Part shown: piece after piece, positions 24,488 to 36,500 of the stretch
Layout of the letters: each line of letters starts with the position of its first letter
Position numbering within the stretch: the stretch's first letter is position 1
Source of the DNA: Tamarix chinensis
Lineage: Eukaryota > Streptophyta > Magnoliopsida > Caryophyllales > Tamaricaceae
Assembly: GCA_030549775.1 (NCBI GenBank)
Contig: CM060177.1
Coordinates: 69,496,638-69,560,637 of the forward strand
DNA length: 64,000 nucleotides
Direction: 5' to 3'
Made by a program: the position numbers and the translations under genes
Notes under the pieces: model-generated
Database searches by the model: none
Told to the model about the DNA's origin: nothing
Seen by the model: only the letters and a program-made list of their open reading frames with translations

Positions 24488-25765
24488 TGATGCGGAAGCA
24501 TTAAGCATCATTCTTTATATTTGCTATAAAAAATATAACAATTTTGTTGATTCCCTAAACATGCATCTAGGATCTTTTGTCAAGCTCATTCTTTCAAAAT
24601 AACCATATTATGAAGAATGTGTCATCATTAAATGTTTAATGATCCAGACAAATTCTAAGGCAGCCAACAAGCATAAACTTCAACTCCATCTTCTTTTATG
24701 ATCAACTTCAACATCTTTAATGACTTCAATATGGCTCAAAGGGTTGCTTGTATGGGATCAAGGGAGATAACGCTAATTCTTTCAAGTCCTTTTCAAGCAT
24801 TGTCAAATCCTTTTCACAAGATCATTAGCTGCCACAAACAACCCTACATAATAAATAGTGGAGCTATGAAGAATCATGTTTTACTAGCAACCCACCTTCA
24901 TTTTGAGCATTATATTTTCATGTCCATTCAATAAAACAACCAACCAAGGAGGTCATGAATTTAGGATGATTTTGACACATTTCAGCACTTTTATTTGGGT
25001 TATTTCAATTCAAATAAGGACATACAAATGAGGGAGATGTAACAACCATTTTAGGAGTCACATGATGAGTCAAATGCAAGTTATTATCAGGAGCATGATC
25101 AAGTCATTTTCAATATTTTTAGCCGACCAAATTAGGCTTTGGGAGATGGCTAGAAGGCTAGAAGACATACTTTGCATTATTTGGTTAATTACAACCAAAA
25201 AGAAGCTTTTTTACCTGTCATTTATGTTTATAGATGTTATGTACGCTTTTAGTAAGGCATAAATTGCTTTTATTTGATGGTAAATGCCTTGTATCTAGTC
25301 TAGGGAACTCAAGTTAGTTCCTCGTATGGCTAAAATTGAATTTCATTATTTCTAAGGTCAAGTTAAATCCTAAGTAACTAGATGAGTTATGATTATTAGT
25401 TCACTATAATGGTTGTTTAGCTTGTAACTAAGTGTCCTACATACTACTATAAAAGTGGGACAACTCATAGAATGAAAAGAGAACTTAGATATCATTTGTG
25501 TTAGCCATGGAGCCTTGTGCTTCTTCCTTCAAACTCTAGTGCATGAGTTTTGAATTTCTATCTTCCAAAATCTTGCTGATTTTATCTTAAGTGTTGAATA
25601 CCATAGGTGGTATCTTCAAGTATATAATCTAAGGAGTTATCGAGGATCATAATATCCTCATCTTCTTTGTCTCATTTCTAAAAATTTTCTTTAGTTAGAA
25701 TTCAACCCAAAATTCCATCATCAACTCTTAGCATGACCTAATTTGTTTCCATATGCATCAACTAG
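24483..25765 (+). mobile_element. Solo LTR of the TGATGC...GCATCA family with perfect ACTAG duplication
   Basis: LTR 24,488-25,760 (1,273 bp) starts 'tgatgcggaagcatt' and ends 'catatgcatca'. ACTAG precedes (24,483-24,487) and follows (25,761-25,765). The last 300 bp match the 3' ends of the LTRs at 32,361-33,556 (minus) and 40,414-41,412 (plus). No primer-binding site or internal domain adjoins either end. Family membership in Ty3 is inferred from the related LTR next to a Ty3 gag at 32.4 kb. Confidence 0.85.
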
Positions 25766-26230
25766 GGTTTGCTAGAGTTTGTTATTCGTGTTGTAATTTT
25801 GGTTATTGCTAGTGTATATTTGTCAAATGTTGAATTATTTATGACATATGTGCTTGGTTAAGTTAGTTACAACTAATAAAGGTTGTTAGAAATTAGTTAG
25901 CCATCAACTATGTTAGTTATTAGCAACTAGGTTACTTGTAACAAACTTATATTGATTGTGTATGTAAGGTAACAAAATAGATCATTGTAACCTGTGTGTG
26001 TTGATTTCGAAGTTAATAATCATAACTATTTGGTTAATTCTCTCTTTGTGAGTGAAACTTCAATTATTTTTATGAGGTTGAATATCTACTGAAATCTGCT
26101 TTATATGTTTTTTATTAGGACGATTTAAGTGCTTTCTTTATAGAACATTCAAAATTTTATTATTCATTCTTTTTCATCCTCCCTTAATTAGTAAGTTTGA
26201 ATTTTTCAAACTAATGTTATGTCATTCTAT
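25766..26230. other. LTR-like remnant, no gene
   Basis: Contains 'ggttaattctctctttgtgagtg' at about 26,030, which matches the reverse complement of 29,310-29,330, and repeated 'gttagtta'/'ggttac' words like 29,400-29,530. Probably a remnant of the LTR-like sequence at 29.1-29.9 kb in the opposite orientation. No coding sequence. Confidence 0.4.
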
Positions 26231-26234
26231 TCAT

Positions 26235-26850
26235 TCAGATTTAAGGCTGTTTATGGTTCAAATATCCGAGATTTTAGATATCTAAAAATAATATTTGATA
26301 TTTAATTTGAAACTTCGGATATTCAAAAGATTGGATATTAGAATTTTTGGATCGGATATCAAATATAAATAATATTATTCGAATAAAATTTTACATACGA
26401 AAAAATCACTAACTCATAAATATATTTGATATTATCTGATCTGCTGAACAAATATCCGATTTATTCAATAAATATCTGACTTACTTAATAAATATCAGAT
26501 GCTAACACTAAACTTAACGTTGTTACATTACAAGATTTAATTGGATTTTATCATATCTAAGAAGGAATTATATTAAAAATATAATTTCAACTAAATTAAA
26601 TTTTGACTCAAATACTAAATCAAATAAGTACAAATTATACACACACATCTAAATTTATTTATATATAATTAGATATAAAATAAAAAATTATAAAAAGTAT
26701 ATAAACATATTTTTTTAGATTGAATATTATTCATATATATCTAATCAAATATCTAATTTATTTAATTTTTTATTAATCGGATCAAATATTTAATTTTAAA
26801 AATTAAATTATTTATTTTTTAGATTAAATTATTTTAAATATTAGATCGGA
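26235..26850. repeat. AT-rich tract with dispersed 'atatccga' words
   Basis: About 600 bp, strongly AT-rich, with repeated 'ggatat', 'atccga' and 'aatatc' words on both strands, ending at 'gatcggataagc' (26,845). I cannot assign a transposon family. Confidence 0.5.
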
Positions 26851-27275
26851 TAAGCACGAAGGTCAAGCGGACCACAATCGCTATCGCATGGAGAGTAAGG
26901 CAGTCAGCCAGTCAGGTTCGGAGTCTACGTTTTCTAAATAGTAACGGATTGCTTTCTCCATACGAGCACCCACAGGCCACAGCTAAAAAGGAAACAAGTG
27001 GGCCGTTGTTGGGACCCACATCAAGAATAAGTCGGATTAAATTCTTCCACAATTTGACGAGTGTTATCGCTCGTTCTGACGCCCCATGTCTGTTGGGAAA
27101 AGAAAAAAAAGGACGCCACACATTTTTATTGGCGGCTCCGAAGCAACCTTATAAACCTTACACGATTATGTTACAGTCAGACACTCCGCTGCTCTTTCTG
27201 CCATCAATGGTCCAAAGTTGAATTACTACTCATCCGCTCACTAACTGATTACGTAGACGATCATTTCGAAAAACA
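26851..27275 (+). promoter_or_regulatory. Presumed promoter and 5' UTR of the acyl-activating enzyme gene
   Basis: Base composition changes sharply at about 26,850 from AT-rich repeat to ordinary, repeat-free sequence that runs to the start codon. 'cttataaacc' at 27,149-27,158 is a plausible TATA box about 120 bp before the ATG. Small open frames on both strands here (26,912-27,221) resemble nothing and are left unannotated. Confidence 0.5.
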
Positions 27276-27532
27276 ATGTCATACAAAGAACTCGATCTCA
27301 TTACCGTATCAGATATTGAAGCTCAAGGAATACCATTTCAAATTGCATGGCAAATCCATCAGAAACTTGCTCAAATAATACGTAATTACGGTCCTGATAC
27401 ACCACGGACATGGCAGAAAATCAGTAAACAAATTTTAAACCCCGAACTTCCATTCTCTTTTCATCAGATGATGTATTATGGATGTTACAAAGGCTTTGGT
27501 CCTGATTCTCCTCCTGCTTGGTTGCCTAATCT
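27276..27532 (+). CDS. AAE17: AAE17-like exon 1
   Basis: 257 nt from the ATG to the donor 'aatct|gtaagc'. It ends two bases into a codon, which exon 2 completes as Leu. Confidence 0.92.
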
Positions 27533-30500
27533 GTAAGCTCTTACCTTAAAAACGCTTTGATTTCGGTGATTATGTTTTTATTTTGCTCACTTGATCTTAG
27601 ATCGTGGTAATCTCTCACGCTGCGCATTTAGTTGATTGATAATCTATTTGCTTCAAAATTCTGATGCCGAGAGGAGTTTCGATTTGCCTGGGTTTCTTCT
27701 GTTGTTTGAGACCCAAATATTTCTCGATTGCAAAAGTTTCAGATTGTGGGTGTTAACCTGTATATGCAGCGTGAACCTCTTCCGGGTTCCAGTATATAAC
27801 CAATAAGTGTGTTACTTTATTGATGCTTTGCTTATCCAAATGTAGGAAATTTACTCGTGTATTGGTAGTTGCGATGGCCTAGATGCTCTGGGGTGTGCGT
27901 GAAATTACCATTCATGTAGTGTGTTGTTCATTCTGTTCTAGATTGTGTAGACGGCATTGCTTTGACTTCTAGTAGAAAGGAAATGAGCATATTTACTCGT
28001 GTATTGATGATAGAAGCGATGACTATCTGCTCTGGGGTGTGTGTGAAGTTACCATTCATGTAGCGTGTTGCTCATCTTGTTCTAAATTGTGTACACGGCA
28101 TTGCTTGGACTTCTTATAGAACGGAAATGAGCATATTTGGGCCTCCAAATTGACGTACTTTTTGTCAATTGATATTGTTTACTAGTAAGGGCCTGTTCTC
28201 TAGTATTTCATGTATGAACTAAATCCCTGTAATTATGTCTAATGTGTGGATGAATATGGGAACAACTTATGATAACAATCCCCTCAAGTTGGTACCTATG
28301 TGTCTCTAATGGCCAACTTGTCAAGTGATTGTTACTGTTTGCTGAGTATGGCCAATGTAAGATTATCAATAAGTTGATCCTGCAACTTCATGTATAGGAA
28401 TGGATTGACTTCAATTTCAAGATTTTGTTGTATAAAATTTCTATCTAGTTCCACATGCTTGGTTCCATTATGCCGAACTAGATAGTGGATGATGTCGATG
28501 GGGTCTTTGTTATCACAAAACAAGTCCATCCCACAACTCGGAGTGAAGCTGTTTTCATTTAATAACCTTTGGAGCCCTTCCTAGAAATTTAGTCTTGGCA
28601 CTTTATAATGCTACCACCTTCTATTTCTTACTCAATTAACTATGTTCCCATCGACAAATGCAAAGTATTAAAACCATTAACCTCCTATTAGTTTTATCCT
28701 TTATTATTAAATGATTTTTATTCATTGAGATTATAGGTCTCTTTTCTGGCAAGGACATAAGGTATCAAAGAATCTGATTGGCAATATCTATATGATCCTT
28801 ATTTGGACGACTCATAAACTGAGATACGACACTTACAATTGATGCTATATATGGATAGCAACAGATTGATTAGCTTCCCAATAGTCTCTAGTAACCATTC
28901 TTATGTGTAGGAGCTTGGTTTGATTGTATCTGTGCACTTGCATTCTAGTGGCTGAGTTCTTTTGTAGTCTAGATATTCTTTTGTATGGCTGCTCACTTCT
29001 AATAATAGAAAAAGGATCATTTTCATTCAGAAGCATGCTTTTTTTAGATTTCGCTACTTCAATTCCTAAAAAACACTTTGGTCCTACAAAGTGCCTTAAT
29101 GTGAATCTTCTATGAGATTAAAGATTTGAAAGTGGAAAGAGGGAATCTTGGTTCGGTGGTTCGCATATTAGAAGGATAAGTTATGAATCTTCAAGCAAGA
29201 TTCAAACAAGAACTCAATAAGAAATCTAAACTTTGAATTTGTTACATAGAACATACTCAAAGGATCTTATCTAAGACCACATAAGATAATCTTAGCTAGT
29301 AATAATCACTCACAAAGAGAGATAACCAATTAGTTCACTTGTATTAGATTTCAATAATGCTCAAGTCATTGGTAACAAGGCTTGACGCTATGGCTTATAT
29401 TGGTGGCTACAACCTTTGTCACAACTAATTCTAACTAATCAGTAACCAACTTAGTTGTTAGGATAACTAATATAGCTGTTTGTCTCATATTGTTACAACT
29501 CTATTTTCGAGCATATAACTAATGCAGATGTTGGGCTAATTAGCTCGTTAAGTCTAATTAGTTATAGCAATCCAGAACTAACCTATACAGTATATGAGTC
29601 AAACGAAATTAATTACAAGTCAATCGTATTACACATGAACATAAAATGATAAGTAGGTCTCTTGACTTGCCAGCTTGACTTCCATGCATACTAGCTTCCC
29701 TTGTATTGTAATAAGTTGTCACACGTGAGGTCGTGACGTTTTGAAGTGAATTGATCTTCTCCTTGTAAATATGTTACATACCTGCAAGAATTATTCATAT
29801 TAAACTCATTAGGATTAGAAATATTATTGTAATAATGTGATCGGCTCCATAACCAAATACACCAAATCTTTGTCCTTTTGAGACTCCATTGATGCGGCTA
29901 CATCATTCTCCTCAACTTGAAAAGAATTTGTTCTCAAATTAACATCACTATAATAAGAAGACAAATCATCAATATTAAATGTCATTGAAACAACACTATA
30001 AGATTCTGGAAGTTAAATTTCATAAGCATTATCGTCCAATTTTCTAAGTATTTTAAATGGTCTATCTGCTCTTAGTATTAGTTTATTTTTCCTTAGGTTA
30101 GGAAGTTTTTCTTTTCGCAAATATAGCCAACCTAAATTAGTAGGAGAAAATGCCTTTAGAGTTCGATGTTTGTTTGTTTGCTTTTGGTACCTTTCATTGG
30201 CTCGTTCAATGTTCCCCTTGATTTATTGATGAAGCTTTTGGAAAAAATCTACTTGTTCCTTGGCCTCATAGCTCTTGAATTCTTCCTAGGTACCATATCA
30301 ATTGGCATGTAAGTGTTCATTCAATACACAACTTCGAATGGACTTAATCAAGTAGTACTTGAAGGAATTCGATTGTAAGCAAACTTTAGCTAACTTAATA
30401 TCACAATTTGTAGTACTTTTACTTACAAAACCTCTCAACAAGGTGCTAAGAGTCCGATTTATAACTTTGGTTTGTTCATTGGTTTGTAGATGATGTGAAG

Positions 30501-33500
30501 TACTGAATAACAACTTTGTGCCTAACATGTGCCATAACATCTTCCAAAAATTATTAAGAAACTTGCTATATGAAACAATACTTTTAGATACACCATCAAG
30601 TTTCACAATTTTTTTATAACACAAGCCAAGAACATGTGTATCATCATTAGTTTTATTACATGGAATAAAATGAGTCATTTTGGAAAATCTATTTACAACG
30701 ACCGTAATAGAGTCCTTATCTCGTTGTGTTCTAGGAAACCTTAAGATAAAGTCTATACTTACTCCTTCCCATGGTTGACTAGGCATTGGTAATGGTGTAT
30801 ATTAACCTTTGTGAAAGAAACTTTTACTCTTTTGACAAGTAACACATGGGCTTATTATAGTTTATACACCCTTAATCATGAACGGCCAATAAAAATTTTA
30901 TTGTAATATTTCTAATGTCCTATGGGTACCAAAATGACTAGCCGTACACCCTTCATGTACCTCTTTAATAATTAAGTCTTTAATACTTGATCTATATACA
31001 GACAGTTTATTAACTCTAAATAAAAATCCATCTTGTAATTCATAATTACCATCTCCATCGTTAGGATACAATTTTTTTAACATCTCAAAGCTTAGCAATT
31101 TAACATCTAACATAGCAAGCAATGTAGATTTTCTATAAAGAGCATCGGCTACTACATTTTCCTTTCCATCATAGTTTTTGGCGAAGAATGCCAAGGATTG
31201 TAAGAAGTTTACCCACTTTGTATGTCTATGACTAATTTTTCTTTTGACCATATAAGTATTTCAAGATCTCATGATCATGATCAGAATGTAATACAAAGGT
31301 TTAGGCCTTAAATAATGAGTCCATGTCACTAAGCTACATGTCATGGCAAATAATTTCTTGTCATATGTAGAATACTTCAATTTTGCACCATTTAACTTTT
31401 CACTGAGGTATGCAATAGGCTTTTTTTCTTTGTGAGAGAGAATCTCCTATCCCTACCTCACTATCATTACAAGTTGCCTCAAAGAGTAGATCAAAATTAA
31501 GTATAGATGACATGAGCATTTCAAAATTTATTCTTAAGGTGTTTAAAGCCTTTAGTGGCTTCATTTCCCTCATTAAATTCTCCTTTTATCATGAGTTGAG
31601 TAATAGGTGCAGCTATAGTAAATAAATCCTTATTGGATGTCTTATAGAAACTAGCTAACCCATAAAAACTTTTTACTTGGTGAATGTCCTTAGGAATAAG
31701 CCATTGTTGTACAGCTTGTGTCTTAACAGGATCACCTTTAATACCTTTGCTACTAATAATATAACTGTGAAAAACTACAGTTGGAAGTATAAAATCACAT
31801 TCGTGAATTAGGGGAAGAACTCCTTTCTCATGAGTTTCTTCAACTTCCTCCTTGACTTCACCTTTGGCCCCGCCTTCATCTTCCTTTGATGGAAAAGGTT
31901 TTCCCACCAAATTGAAGCACAACCTTTATGTCTATTGATAGCAATTTTAAAGGCCTCCTCATCGGAGTGTCCCTTTGTTTCAAACTCCTTTGCACATGTT
32001 TTCTCCCAACAAGAATAATTTCTGAGGCTTAAGACACTGTTAAAGTAAAATGGATTCTTATCATTCCTATGGTCTTTCTTTCTTTGCTGCAATCTTTAAG
32101 CTACGATGTCTGTAAGGCAATGATAAATCCACTTTAGATCTTCGCTTAGAGTCTATGCTTCTATAAAATGATGTTGTTCTTTCCATAATTTTTTTTTTTG
32201 AATTTTCATATGTCTAAAGGTTGGTAGATGAAAATAGGGTTAAATGGGGGTGGATGATGGTTAAGGGCTGTTTTTTTGTGTGTAGGTGGGGGTGAATGGA
32301 AATGTGAAGAAAAGAAGAAGATAAGACCCAATTTAATCAACCTAAGCTTTGATACTAATTTGATGTATATGGGAAACAAATTTAGTCATGCTAGATTAAG
32401 GTGGTTTAGGATCATTTCTTCCAAATGAAAAAGAGAGAATAGGAGAGGAAAAGAGAAAAAATATGATTAATAGGCACCTCTTATGTGCATATACTTACAA
32501 TACCATCTAAGGTATTCAACTCTTGGAATAAAGAAGGTAAATTTTGAGGATTAAATTCAATCAAACTGTTCACTTAATTTTAAAAGTTCATCTTACCAAA
32601 AGGGAGGAATCTATGGTAATCAAATTTGGTCTTTCATTCATGAATGGTCCCAACTCTTATAGAAGTGTGTTAGGTTCCATTTAATTACAATATAAACTAC
32701 TTAAAAGTTGAAAAGGACTGATTTAGTTAAGATCAAGCTAGTAGTTGGCTAAGGATACTAACTTAACTTGTTTAATTATAACCAAAAATAAATCAGCCAT
32801 CGACTTTTTTGTGGGTGGTCAAATTCATGTAAATCAGTCCCCCATGCCCTATAAATCTGATGTTGAGGTTCCTTACAGGTTAGAAGGATAAAAAAAAAAA
32901 GCTATGGCATCATTTAATTTTGCAAAAGTAATCTTAGGCCTAAGTAACTGTTTTAAGGTGAATAAAGCTTGGTTTTCTTCCAACAAGAAAGACACCTGGG
33001 TTGTACTTGTTGCTGCAGTTGATTGTCTAACAAAAGTAATGCCATACTTATAGTCTTTATGTGGGAGATTTAAAGTGTAATGATGGGCTGATTAAAGCTA
33101 GCTTTTCTTCCATAGTTTCTGCGTACTTGTACTTTCTGCTGTTGTCCTATTTGGCTGGAATTTTTCTGTCCAAACATGCCTAAAAAGTTGTCCAAAAGTT
33201 GCTGCAATGCACTTCCACAAATCAGACCTGCTGTCCCTTGATTTTCTGTGCCCATTCAGCCCATAAGTTGGCCTCACATGCTGAGTGGGCAGACCTTGTT
33301 TGGATGCTTGCTGCTGCTAAACTTTGACTTAGGAAGCGCTAATAATTAAGCCACTCAAGAGTACAAAAGGTGGTGGCTTTAAATTATGCTTACATGGCAT
33401 TCATGGCTTCATAAATCAGTCCATTAATTCTGTCTATGTAAGAAGAGTTTTTCAAACTTAGGAAAATTAATGGCTAAAATTGAGCTTAGTAGGAAAATTA

Positions 33501-36500
33501 ATCCAACACATTTTTTGTTAGCATAAATCAACATGAGGGGGGATGCTCCGGCATCACCTTTGAGTTTGAATAAGTTGATAAGAAACTTTGAACTTGTCAA
33601 ACTAGCCTAACCTAACAAACTAGGTAGTTAAAACAAAATAACTTGGTAATTAGCAACTAATTCAAATGTAGGGCTTGACAAAGCCAACGTTTTCATTGTT
33701 TGGCAAAAAATAAAATTGACTGATCTTCCATGCTAGGTGATACATTTCCTTGTATTTTTGAGTGTGCATGATTGTTGGGTGCTCTGTAATTAGATCCATT
33801 AAATGACAATTCCCAAAAAATATTTGAACAATTATATTATTGCGATTTAGTTAAGCTTTGTGTTGTCCTTAGATTAAACTGAGTTTTTTTCTGAATGATG
33901 TTTGCCTATGATTTGTTGGACCATGAACTCTTGTTGTTGCTTTTTGGGGGCAGGGGTAATCATTTGAAATTTTCAGGTTCCTTGACTGTGTTTTCTTTTT
34001 TTTAATGTTCTTAAAATGCCTTATAAATCTAACATTCTATATCTATGCTTTATATCTTCCATAAGCCCAACATAGTCCCACTCCCTTTTCTAGGGAGAAG
34101 GGGATGGTAATTGAACAAGTAGACATAATGAAAGGACTACGTTACTTGCATGCATTTAGGTCATAATGAGGAGACAAATGCTTATAAACTCTTATGATAG
34201 CTTTAAATACTTTTATTTATTTGTTTATTTTTTAAAATTCTGCATAGGGAAAGTGTGAGTTCAACCAATGTTGGCCAACTTCTAGAGAGATGCGGGAAAG
34301 AGTTCTTGCGTGGGCACTATAAGGATCCCCTATCAAGCTTCACTTTATTTCAGGAGTTTTCAGTCTTAAATCCTGAGGCATGTTCTTTTTCTTCCCTTCG
34401 GTGAGATGATTTAGTTGCATCTTAACTCATGTGGCTCCCTGGATTGCAGTTCACCTCATCTAGATTCTGGCAACCAGAATTGCAGCTCTTCTTGCAGCTT
34501 TTCTTTGCAAGTCTCATCTACACACTTCATTTTTCAGGTTTACTGGAAAAGTGTACTGGAAGAAATGGACATTTCATTTTCCACACCCCCACAATGTATT
34601 TTCTGTGAAAATCCATCTTATCCTGGAGGTCAATGGCTTCCTGGAGCTTTACTAAATCCAGCAAAGAATATTTTGGGTTTGAAAGGGAAAAGAAATCTGG
34701 ATGATATTGCTCTTATCTGGCAAGATGAAGGGGAAGATGATATTCCAGTGAAGAAGATGACACTTCAAGAGCTGCGTAAAGAGGTGTGGTATGTCACAGT
34801 TTTAACTGTTAATATGCTATGACATAAGAATATATCTGGGTGTAGACATGCTAGATTTGAAGTTATTGATGATTATTCTCAACATGAAATTGCCACTCAA
34901 GTTACTTCACCGTTTTTATATCCCTAATACAGTATCCTTCACTTTCTCTAAGGACCTAACCCAAAATTTTTTGGCAACTGCCACTTCTGGTTTGGTTGGC
35001 ATTAAGATCCCAAAGGTAGATAATCAAAGAAATACACATTGCCTCCTTGGTGCTCACTCTTGTTTTGGGCTTTGATGAAACCTATAGTCCAGTGATCTTC
35101 ATGTAGTATTATCTATTTTATTGCTATGTTTGCTTTCTTCTTGTTGAACGTAAATTTCTTCTTATGGTGGCAAGTGAAAAGCACTGGAAGACCTGGGATG
35201 ATTTTAATTTGAGGTCTCCAGAACTCTGCATCATGATTACCTCCACGAATTGTGCATTTGCATGTCACACTTGTTCCAATTTCACTGTGCCTGTTTTGTG
35301 ATGCAAATCTGAACATGCTATCTTTTTAATGGTATATGCCTACTTAACTACCCTTTACGTGGGAGTTGTTGACTCTCAAGTCTCATCTATGCTTGTGCTT
35401 AAGTTACGTTGTCAAGTCTACTCTTGTTCCGAATATTGCATGGTTGAAATGTCGTACTTTCTGTATTCTTTGTAGGTTAGCTGCATATGCCCTTGACACA
35501 CTGGGCTTGACTGAAGGAGCTGCAATAGCAATAGATATGCCAATGAATGTTGATTCAGTGGTTATCTACCTTGCTATAGTTCTCACTGGTCGTGTGGTGG
35601 TTTCAATTGCTGATAGTTTTGCACCAAGTGAAATAGCAATGAGGCTAGAAATTTCAAAATCCCAAGCCATATTTACTCAGGTAATCACAGTTACATACTG
35701 GAAAACTGAGAAGTGTTTTCGAGGCTCCATTTGGGAGATAATCAGTTGAATGAAGATTGAATTGAAGATGAAATAAAATATTGTATAATGACATTTTCAT
35801 GTCTGTACTTTTAACCCCTTTTTTTTTTACTTTGCTTGAAAGTGTTTTATAGTAAACTGTGAAAAAGGCAAGGATACTTTTAAGTGCCAAGGAATTGGGC
35901 ATTATCAAAATGAGTGTTCAAAATTTCAAATAAGAGAGTGATAACCTTGCTAGACCTAGAGGAGGGAGCAATGGAGGGAGATGATGTCAAAGATGAATCA
36001 GCCATGGAGGGAGGGGCCGAGATTGAGGAGGTACCACTGGATGTAGGGGAGTCTTTGATGGTAAGGAGGGTGTTGCAATCAAGGGAGGCCGTGGAAGAGG
36101 AGTCCCAAAGGGAGAAAATATTTCATACCAAGTGCACCTTACTTGGTAAGATATGCTGTCTCATTGTCGACAGGGGTAGTTGTGGAAATGTGGCTTCCAT
36201 CACGTTGGTGGAGAAGCTTAACTTGCCAACCATGACACATGCTAAGCTTTATAAGCTTCAATGGCTTAATAATGGCTCAATGGTTGAAGTCCCTAAGTAA
36301 ATGGTTCTACCATTTTCCATAGGGAAAACTTATCAAGATAGCGTTGTTTGTGATTTTGTCCCCATAGATGCTTGTCACTTGTTATTAGGAAGGCCATGGC
36401 AATTTGATAGGAATGTTAGGCACGATGGGAGAAAAAATACTTATATCTTGATCTATTCTAGAACAAACATTGTACTCGCACCCCTTAGTATTCAGTCCTC

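Larger units (their letters stand above)
27533..34247 (+). other. AAE17-like intron 1 (6.7 kb)
   Basis: GT-AG intron. It holds a 142-bp tandem duplication, an antisense copia fragment, an LTR-like stretch and an antisense Ty3 element with its 5' LTR. Host-like intron sequence remains at 27,533-28,280 and 33,557-34,247. Confidence 0.85.

Noticed and set aside
26949..27221. 90-codon open frame upstream of the AAE17-like start
   Set aside because: It is in a different frame from exon 1, an overlapping frame lies on the minus strand, and it has no similarity I recognise. Treated as promoter/5' UTR.
28838..28855. 'tgatgctatatatgg' as the end of a 3' LTR
   Set aside because: It encodes part of the copia reverse transcriptase region on the minus strand ('PYIAS'), so the resemblance to an LTR end is accidental.
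34415..34822. Single 135-codon open reading frame covering exon 3
   Set aside because: Its first 41 codons are intron 2 and its last codons run into intron 3. The conserved part is only exon 3.
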